Source of the DNA: Eutypella sp. D-1
Lineage: Eukaryota > Ascomycota > Sordariomycetes > Xylariales > Diatrypaceae
Assembly: GCA_023313575.1 (NCBI GenBank)
Contig: JAJTTP010000019.1
Coordinates: 186,001-250,000 of the forward strand
Direction: 5' to 3'
Length of the DNA stretch: 64,000 bases
Of the stretch, positions 56,187 to 64,000 are shown piece by piece. Positions within the stretch are counted from its first letter, which is position 1, and every line of letters starts with the position of its first letter. Position numbers and translations under genes: made by a program. The notes under the pieces are model-generated. The model made no database searches. It saw only the letters and a list, made by a program, of their open reading frames with translations, and was not told the DNA's origin.

Positions 56187-58257
56187 AATGCATCTAGGCC
56201 CGGGGCAGAGGAAGATCCTTTGGAGGACCCATGGTCTATTGCCACGGGTTTGGAGTTTGCATGCGGTTTAAGTTTCATTCCACTCTCTCAACCGCCACTG
56301 CATACGCCCATTTTTCCATATACGGAAAAATATGAGACTGGGTACCTCATACTACATGCCATAGTCACAGATAGAGGATGTGCAATTTAAAGATATCTGG
56401 TATGGCTATGAGATGTCCTATGGGTGTAGGTATTAGGCAAACAAGTGCAGTAAGGAGATGAAAAGAGATTGGTTACCGCACCTAATGATATAACAGGCAG
56501 TGGCGTCGTTCTCGAAACCGCTCACATCGGAGTAGAGGGCGGTGCCTGTTCCGAGAAAGGTTAAACGACCGAGTTGTCGCTGAGCGATGACGAGAGTCGC
56601 AGTGACATCCGATCCCGTCTTACGTATGCAACCATTTGTGTAGGGCCAGTAGCATATCGGGTGGCCTCCGTCGCCTCCGGACCGTTGCACTCGGCAGGAA
56701 CGACTATACTACGACACCATCCGAAAATGTTGGCCGTACCGACCTCTTACAGGTCGCCGATAGTTTTCGGCTTACCACAGCCGATCAATAGCCGCCGCAA
56801 AGTTTCGTGTGTTTGCGGGTTCAAGCGCGAGGACGCCGCGTTCGCGCTCGCCTTCGACGGCATAAAGTCTAAGCTGGAAATTGAGGACTTACTGGTATGA
56901 AATAGGAACATAAGAGAGCAAGAAAAGGCTATCACTTTGTTACGACGGCTCTGCTACGATGAAAACTGAAGGGAAGGAACACTTTTTCCACCCCGGAGGG
57001 TTCGGCCACCGTATCACGTCATCATGAAAGAGCCAATGGCCCGGGAGATTCGCTACCATGCGGGAAAGCTAAGCGCAGTGCAGGAAGAAAAGAAGATCAC
57101 TGGGAGATCGTAGTATATATCCCGGTAATTCGTGGCACGTGGCCATCTCACCGGGTAGATCGTTACAGCGAGCCAGAATGCAGCGTCCGCGGGGGGCTAT
57201 CTGATTTGAGTGGACGGCGCAACGTGAACGATTACCATTCGAGCCACGGTACGTGCACAAATTATACAAGTGAACCTCCAAATCTTGGTTGGGTATCAAA
57301 AAGGAGTGCACATTCTTATTCTAGATAGTAGTGACTCGTGAGTAGTGATAACCTAGCAAAGGACAACAAGTTCCGGGGAACCACGTCCTCTGGCATATAT
57401 GCTAACCTCTTGATGCACTCCCACACTTTGTCTGGCAGCCAAATCGCCATGTGGGAGTAGATAACGGCATCTTCGAATTGGTGCATCAAGTCAAGGACCT
57501 CCAGGTATCCAGCAGGTATGATAGATACCTAAATCGGTAGGTAAGCCTTGGCGCTCTTGTCTATGGACAGCTATCATACTATCTAACTGCAGATAGATGC
57601 AAAACTACTCGACTTGGCATCATGTAAGACTTTCCTAAAAATTTTAGTCAAGAATGGATTAAAACAGACAAGCTCGATAGTATTTTTCTTTTTCTCTTCC
57701 TCACAATCTTCGGTTTTTTGAAAAATTGGACTAGTATAGGCCGTTTCGGAGGTTATTCAAGGTTGTTCCAACTTCACACGCATCCTTTGAAGATAACACC
57801 CGTGTGGTGCTATGTGTGTTGCGGGGCGAAGGATGGCGTTATACATGACGATTTGACCATAGCGCTATGTAACCCCCTGCGCGCACTACCTATGGCACGC
57901 TGTAGATTATCTTGGCGGTGCCCGAAGAAATTTGACCGCTATGTACTATGCTAGTATGCATACCTATTTAACTTGGACCTTATCTCGCTATATATAAAAA
58001 AAGTTCCATCAACAATAGCAAGACTAACAAGCGGATTTATAGCATCTGCGATTTTTATCCTAGTTGCTGATATTACATGAGATACGCCATTTTGTCAGTC
58101 CCGCTGGAGTCCAAAAAGGGGTCCCGACGCCCAGGTACGACATAAAGCTTGACGGCACGAGCCGAGCTCTTGGCAGACCCGCTATTCGTGACCTTTTATC
58201 TCACTCCGACCACAGCATACACGCACACATCAGCTCGGGGTCGTCGGTTCGAACGCG
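56187..58257. other. Intergenic 2.1 kb with an unresolved protein-like segment
   Basis: Between 56433 and 56935 both strands carry GC-rich open frames with protein-like text and possible GTAAGC/GTAAGA splice donors on the minus strand, but no consistent gene model emerged. This may be a small gene with introns or a relic. The part from 57320 to 58050 is AT-rich and empty. Confidence 0.35.
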
Positions 58258-59583
58258 ATGGCGGCGGGGCCCGAGAGCAGGCTCTTGTCCCTGCCTGTAG
58301 AGAACCTCATCTCAATCTACGTATGCTGCCATGATATCCCCGACGCCGTGGCCCTGAGCGGCACCTGCCGACGCCTCCGAGACATCTTTACTGCTCACAA
58401 GAATGTCATCGCGAGAGGACACATTTTTCGGTCTCTCAGTCCGTCGGACTTTAAGCTAGGGGTAATGGCGGTTGTTTCTCGGGGTGTGGACCCGAGGAAT
58501 CGCGGTGCCGTGGAGCGCTTCCTCGCTACGTATGTACAGAAAGCGGACTGGCCGGCGTCCACTTTTAGCCTGGAAGTCGCAGCGGCCCTCCCGAACCTCG
58601 TCCGGGCTGCGGATGCTCTGGCCGAGTGCGCTTTTCACTGGTTCATGAAGACGTCGTTCACGATCTCCCCGACAGAGCACGCGCGGAAGGTACGCAGTGC
58701 GTTCATGGTTGAGATAGCTGCCAACCTGTTTTACCGGGTGCCAGACGAGAGCAGCACCCTCCTATGGAAGGCCCTCTTCCCCGACTTGGAGAAGGCGTTC
58801 TGGGAGGCGTTCTCCTTTGGCGAGATATGGCAAGCATATGAAATGCGGAATCCCCTGGCCAGTTTCGTCTCCGAAGGTGAGTGGGTAAATGACCAACTGT
58901 GCTGAATATGCGGGCGGGATTGCTAATTGTACCTCTTTTCAGTCGAATGGAGGATATTCGACCATGATTACTATTCCGATTGCCAAGATCCGGTAGGATG
59001 CGCTCACGAGAGGGAGCGTTGGAACAGGACGTACCCGACTCACGCGTCCAACTGCCTCATTGGCATCGAGAACATCTACTCCTGGCTAGAGGACTTTCAC
59101 AATTCCGAGAAGTACGGCGCATTCCGCCCGTCACATATTCAGAAGACGGATCCCGAGAAAGAGCACGAGGACGGCCGTGCCCTGTCTATCAAAGTGGGGG
59201 GATCTGTCCAGCATGGCCCGTCGCATCCCTTATGCGTCAAAGTGAAGGGTTTCGCGATGCAGCCCAAACCGCAGAATGGACTATACTGGCCACGGACTCT
59301 CTACTCAGCCGCGCTCGATACTATCAGTAAAGGTGACCCTCCAAGGCCTCGCTTCCAGCCGGACCCGGAATCGGTCAGCGACGAGACTTGGGCGTGGGAC
59401 GAGCAAAAGATGGCGGAGATCCACTATACCTGGCACGGCGATCTATGGCGGTTCCCGAAAACGCTCGTAGATCAGGCCACATGGTCGGACATGGCAGAAA
59501 AGTTCCGGCAGCCATCGCCTAACCGGTTCTTCACGATGGGGGTTGTTCCCAGCATGGAGTTTTATCAGTTCGGGTATGACTAG
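58258..59583 (+). CDS. F-box-like protein (join 58258..58876, 58943..59583)
   Basis: 419 residues with one 66-base intron (GTGAGT to TTTCAG, phase 1). The N terminus reads LLSLPVENLISIYVCCHDIP, then AVALSGTCRRLRDIFTAHKN, a typical fungal F-box that would bind Skp1. The rest is an alpha-rich body followed, in exon 2, by a tryptophan-rich region (WRIFDHDYY, YSWLEDF, WAWDEQKMAEIHYTWHGDLW) without a recognised substrate domain. Such orphan F-box genes are common in Pezizomycotina and evolve quickly. The ATG at 58258 is the first in frame. Confidence 0.82.
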
Positions 59584-61590
59584 ATAAAAGACACGTACCC
59601 CCTCACCCCTTCGAACTACTTGATCATTTTTTCACTGACCGAAAACACAACACGTACAGGCGCACCCAATCCATCCAAGCATAGGAACGAATTCAGGATC
59701 TCGACAGATTATATTATTTCAGTGTTGAGAGATTGAGGCGTCATGTGATTGGCTGGTCACATTAGCGTCACATAGCTTTGGCTTTTCAGAGAAAGACGGA
59801 TTCGATTTAGGATGGAACACATAAAGTAATACCTACCTGGGTAAGTATATGAACAGTCGGAGGAATTTGTCTCTGCCTCGATATTTGGTGGTCACGGGAT
59901 TTCGGCTGGGGTAAGCGCTTGGTTAAACGCGTTGGTGGACATTCAGCGATTGTATACCGCATCCTTCGTAGCAAATTGATTATTACGGTATGCCTGATTA
60001 AAAGGCTTATTGTAAGTATACTACGTAAGTATATAGGTATTGGATATATCGAAGGCTCTATATTCCATGAAGAAAGGCAGAGACAGGAGTTCCTATGGAG
60101 ACATCCGTGGATGTTGCTGAAAGCAAAGCGAGGCTGGCCGTAGCACATAGTTGTCGTTTGAAACTTAATATGTAAGGCTACTGCTTGTCTCAGTCTTTGC
60201 GCCGTAACGTGCATAAGCCACCCACAATAGTGGAAATCAAATGATGCTGTGGCTTCTAATGATTCAAACTGTGAGGCTATCCAGTCAATTCTCGAGTTCG
60301 CGCCTTCTGCTGACATTGTTACCCGATAGGATGAAGCTGGGTTGTGGTTCCCATTATCAGATCACCCAACTGTTGTAATTACCCACCAGGCTTGCCCAGA
60401 AGCCCGGGTGGGAAGAATTCTTTAACCCTCCCCTGCCGGAGTCCCTTTGCCCCTCAGTCACCCCACTTGTTGATGTCTTATCATCATTAGTTAGCAACTT
60501 TTAACACAGGGGAATTAATTCCGTGATTGGTTGGCCCCTCTCACTATTCGGAGAAGATTGATAAGGCTATTAAAATGGCTCTAACCAGATTAACATTTCC
60601 GATTTTTTTTTAAGGTTACGTTTAACTGTAACCTTAACTTGAACCTAGGAATGGTCCTATAGGGCTGACGAGAAGATATGTAACCCTCAAGTTAATATCG
60701 AGCGATTTGTAAGAAGAAAGCAAGATATAGCCGAAGAATTGGTAGGGACAACCCTAACCTGATACTATGTATAAAGACGGCCACAGCCGGTCTCATTTTG
60801 AACCGTTCGAACTTATAAAATACAACATCATTTACTCATCTAAATCACTATCATTACCTATTCGGAATAGTTCAATGACTACCCCATCATTAGTCTCTGT
60901 CACAGAGTCGCTAAGTAGCTACTGAGTAACTATAAGCGACGATCTAGTTTCAACGGCTGGGCTAGAAACGAACTCGACCGGTAGACGCTGTCCCTGACCT
61001 AGCCCTGACTCAATTTACGGAGACAGAGCCTACCTGAGACAATTTGCAGAGGAGGCTGCTTTTTGGGTAAGAGGCTGTAATAACCAACCCCTTCCGTTAC
61101 ACGACCTGAGTCAACAATCCTTCGATCCTTTTACAAAAAGCCTCGGGTGTGGCGAGAAGGATTCTTCGGGAAGAGTTGTCTGTCATCTCGAGTTGGTATC
61201 GAAGGAAGACGACTTAGAATGACTATCGACTATCTTTTTCGATCATCTAAATACGTAGTTAGTTAGCTACGTTCACATGTATGCAGTCTAGGCCCCTGGA
61301 CCCACGCCGAGCCCCCCCACCGGAGTAGGAGGCGATTCGGGCTTTTGTTACCCGCAAAAATTCCTAAAGAAAAATCGTGCGATACCGGTCTCCGGCCTTA
61401 AGGAGTCTGGTCTTCCACATCATCCTTCTCTGAAACCGCGACAACTCTTCTAAGGCGTGTGTCGTTTTCGTAATATAATCAGGACAGAGGTTTCGACTAA
61501 CATCTACAAGGACCCTGTCATCTTGCTGGCACAGATTTAGAAGAGCTTCGTCGATCCGGGATCTCGTGCCCGGGTTCCATACTGCCGGAA
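59584..61590. other. Intergenic 2 kb
   Basis: 3' flank of the F-box gene and promoter of the transporter. The minus-strand frame at 59807-60316 (169 codons) has ATG but no protein-like pattern and is not called. A 10-base hairpin lies at 60610-60637. Confidence 0.35.
60610..60637. repeat. Perfect 10-base inverted repeat
   Basis: TTAAGGTTAC (60610-60619) and GTAACCTTAA (60628-60637) around an 8-base loop. Position is about 950 bases upstream of the transporter. Confidence 0.8.
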
Positions 61591-63588
61591 ATGGCTTTTA
61601 CCACGCCCGACATGTCCGATGCCAAGTCTGCGGTCGACGCTCCGGGCGCTGACCGCCTAGGAAACGGGGAAGCGGGGGAAGACCCGACGTTCGGGGTCGA
61701 CGAGAAGAAGCTCGTCGCCAAGCTGGACCGACACATCGTGCCCCTGGTCATGCTGCTCTACACATTCAGCTTCCTCGATCGGTAATTACTAACTCTCGTC
61801 ATCCCTATCCGACCCATAACCGTTTGCGAGATCTGTCCCCGCTCATATTCCGTTGTGTTTTTAATCCAGGGTCAACATCGGAAATGCGCGTCTATATGAC
61901 ATGGAGGCCGACTTGGGGTTGACGGGGAACCAGTACCAGATCGCCGTGTCGATTCTCTTCGTGACCTGTGAGTTATATTACCGAGGGATGCAGCCTGGGT
62001 GCACCGATTTATTCGGAGCACTATCAACTGCAGTAATTGTGTCCGTACAAAATTTACATACACTAACGCCCGTTTGCAGACCTCCTATTCGAGGTTCCTT
62101 CAAACCTCATCCTCAAGCCCCTAACACCGCAGAGATACATAGCTTTTATCGCATTCGCCTGGGGGTTCGTATTCTTCCTGTCTACCTGAACCCGCCATAC
62201 TCACACAAAAGCTAATGCCTAACGGTCGCAAACAGTATCGTGGCGATGTGCACGGGCTTCGTGCAGAGCTACGGGTCGCTGATCGCGGTGCGGCTGATCC
62301 TGGGGATGCTAGAAGCGGGGCTGTTCCCGGGGCTGAACGTGTACCTGACGTTCTTCTACACAAAGCGGGAGCTGGCGCTACGGGTGGGATACCTGTTCGT
62401 CAGCGCGGCGGTGGCCGGGGCGCTGGGTGGGCTGCTGGCCTACGGCATCGGGCACATGGGCGGGCTCGCGGGCCTCGCGGGATGGCGCTGGATCATGATC
62501 ATCGAGGGCCTGCCGAGCATCCTGATCGGCGTCGCCGCCTACTTCCTGCTCCCCAACGACCCCCAACACGCCTACTTCCTGTCCCCCGCCGAGAAGCGCC
62601 TCATGGTCGCCCGCTTCCGCCGCCACTACGGTGACACCGCCAGCGCCCAGGAATTCAGCCGCGACGACATGCTTGCCGCTTTCCGTGACTGGAAGGTCTG
62701 GGCGTTCTGCATCGCCCAGTTCGGTGCCGACACCATGCTCTACGGTGAGTTCGGAAGTTCTCCTGCAACACTTTTGCTAGGCATGTGGGGTGATGTCATG
62801 CTAATGGGAAGGAATCGATAGGTTACTCTACCTTTCTCCCCACCATCATCAAGGGCCTGGGCGACTGGTCGCCGGCGGAGATCCAACTCCTCACCATCCC
62901 GTGCTACTTTGTGGGCGCCGTGACCTATATGACCGTCGCGTGGCTGTCAGACCGGCAGCAGAGGCGAGGACTCTATTGCGTCATCTTCGGCTGTGTCAGC
63001 GTCGTCGGGTACGGCATCCTGCTGTCCAACTCACCCGCGGGGGTGCACTACTTTGGGTACGCGCAATTTTCAACCCAACCCTCATCCTATCGGCGCTCGC
63101 TGACGTTTATGCCCTTCTAGTGCAATTCTGGTCGCAACCGGACTTTACGTAGCTGTCGGCCTGCCGCTGGCATGGCTGCCCAACAATAGTCCCCGGTACG
63201 GCAAGCGCACGACGGCCAACGGGATGCAGTTAACGATGGGAAATGCGTCGGGGATCATGACGCCGTTCATATAGTGAGTAGAAAGACCCCTATCCTCCCT
63301 CCACTCAGCTGAGCTCAAGTCCCACCTACCGAATCTCCTTCCCCGCTTTCATGATCTAACACGACGGCTAGCCTATCCGCGTACGCGCCGCGCTACATCC
63401 TGGGCAACGCGGTCTCGCTATCGATGGTGGGCATGGCGACGGTAATTTACGGGCTCCTGTGGTACCACTACGGACGGGAGAACCGGCGCCGCGCCGACGG
63501 CTTCGTCAGCCCCAAGCACGAGAACCTCTCGGAGGAGCAGCTCGCGGAACTCGGCGACGAGAGCCCCCACTACCGGTACACCGTCTGA
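61591..63588 (+). CDS. MFS transporter, anion:cation symporter (ACS/Dal5-Tna1) type, 7 exons
   Basis: Join 61591..61781, 61870..61967, 62080..62164, 62236..62744, 62822..63056, 63121..63273, 63372..63588; 495 residues. Twelve-helix proton-coupled carrier of the plasma membrane. ACS-type features: N-terminal LDRHIVPLVMLLYTFSFLDR then VNIGNAR across intron 1, YLLFEVPSNLILK across intron 2, the loop RLILGMLEAGLFPGLNVYL and FFYTKREL, and LPNDPQHAYFLSPAEKRLM in the central loop. All six introns have GT-AG ends (64-112 bases); donors include GTAATT, GTTCGT and GTACGC. Family members carry nicotinate, allantoate, biotin, pantothenate or other organic anions; the substrate is not readable. An ATG at 61612 is an alternative start. 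Intron 5, whose donor is GTACGC, leaves the frame open for some distance, so it may be missed. Confidence 0.92.
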
Positions 63589-64000
63589 TTGGCCGCGGCG
63601 CAAGTTTTACTCCTGCCCGCCCTCTTTTTTTTTTCTTGGATTGGGGGGAGCTTTTATATAATTAGAGCTGTTTTTATCATTAGGATCGGTATCATTTTCC
63701 CAGAGTTTATCGTTAGACTGCAGGATAGATCAGGGCTTGGGCACCTGGGTGTTAGAGAGTTCGAACAAGGAGATTGAATACATAGTAGAGGTTACAGTTT
63801 TGGAGAATTTATGTATGATGACGGGCAGTGACATGGAAAGAGTACATAAGCCAGCGTTTGGGACACCTCCAAGGATTATTCGGACCACCACCAGGGAATT
63901 CAAGAGGACGCCAAGAACACCTATAGGGATCACTGAGAACACCTCCAAGGGTGATTTTGGGAGATTGGGACACTTTGATTCCCTCGATTTACTGAGGGTT
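63589..64000. other. 3' flank of the transporter, window edge
   Basis: No gene is seen. A T run at 63626-63635 is near the presumed polyadenylation region. ACACCTCCAAGG occurs twice (about 63864 and 63939). Confidence 0.35.

Noticed and set aside
59807..60316. Minus-strand 169-codon frame
   Set aside because: AT-rich with erratic composition, no domain and no splice or promoter support.

Overview
The window is nuclear DNA of a filamentous ascomycete (Pezizomycotina, probably Sordariomycetes; class inferred, not proven). Evidence: short GT-AG introns of 56-200 bases with CTAAC/CTGAC-type branch sites, GC-rich coding exons in AT-richer CT-tract-rich spacers, and typical fungal families (NoxB, Zn2Cys6 regulator, GH11, GH128, HET-like protein, NADP-mannitol dehydrogenase, ACS-type MFS carrier). 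No rRNA, tRNA, CRISPR array or intact transposon was seen.

Layout. 1-15.3 kb is gene-dense: noxB (+), a 3-beta-HSD-like dehydrogenase (-), a secreted alpha/beta hydrolase (+), a Zn2Cys6 regulator whose zinc cluster is split by an intron (-), an SDR (+), a stand-alone thioesterase (-) and an APH-type kinase-like protein (-). The dehydrogenase/hydrolase/regulator/SDR/thioesterase run looks like a small metabolic cluster without a backbone synthase. 16.6-20.7 kb holds a GH11 xylanase with two XlnR-type boxes upstream and a 613-residue secreted low-complexity protein. 20.7-36 kb is gene-poor; it contains one small protein with a conserved-looking N terminus (24.6 kb) and a three-exon 69-residue secreted precursor with dibasic sites (29.8-30.2 kb). 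36-42 kb holds a secreted GH128 glucanase, a decayed HET-like gene and a 120-residue unknown. 43-49.6 kb has the mitochondrial ABC exporter ATM1 and mannitol dehydrogenase. 50-64 kb has an F-box/ankyrin protein, a four-helix MARVEL-like membrane protein, an alpha/beta hydrolase, an F-box-like protein and a seven-exon MFS transporter.

How they may work together (inference): GH11 and GH128 act on plant or fungal wall polysaccharides; NoxB makes superoxide for differentiation or infection structures; ATM1 serves cytosolic Fe-S assembly; mannitol dehydrogenase interconverts mannitol and fructose. Exon structures were built by eye from splice motifs and reading-frame continuity; all spliced lengths given are exact multiples of three.
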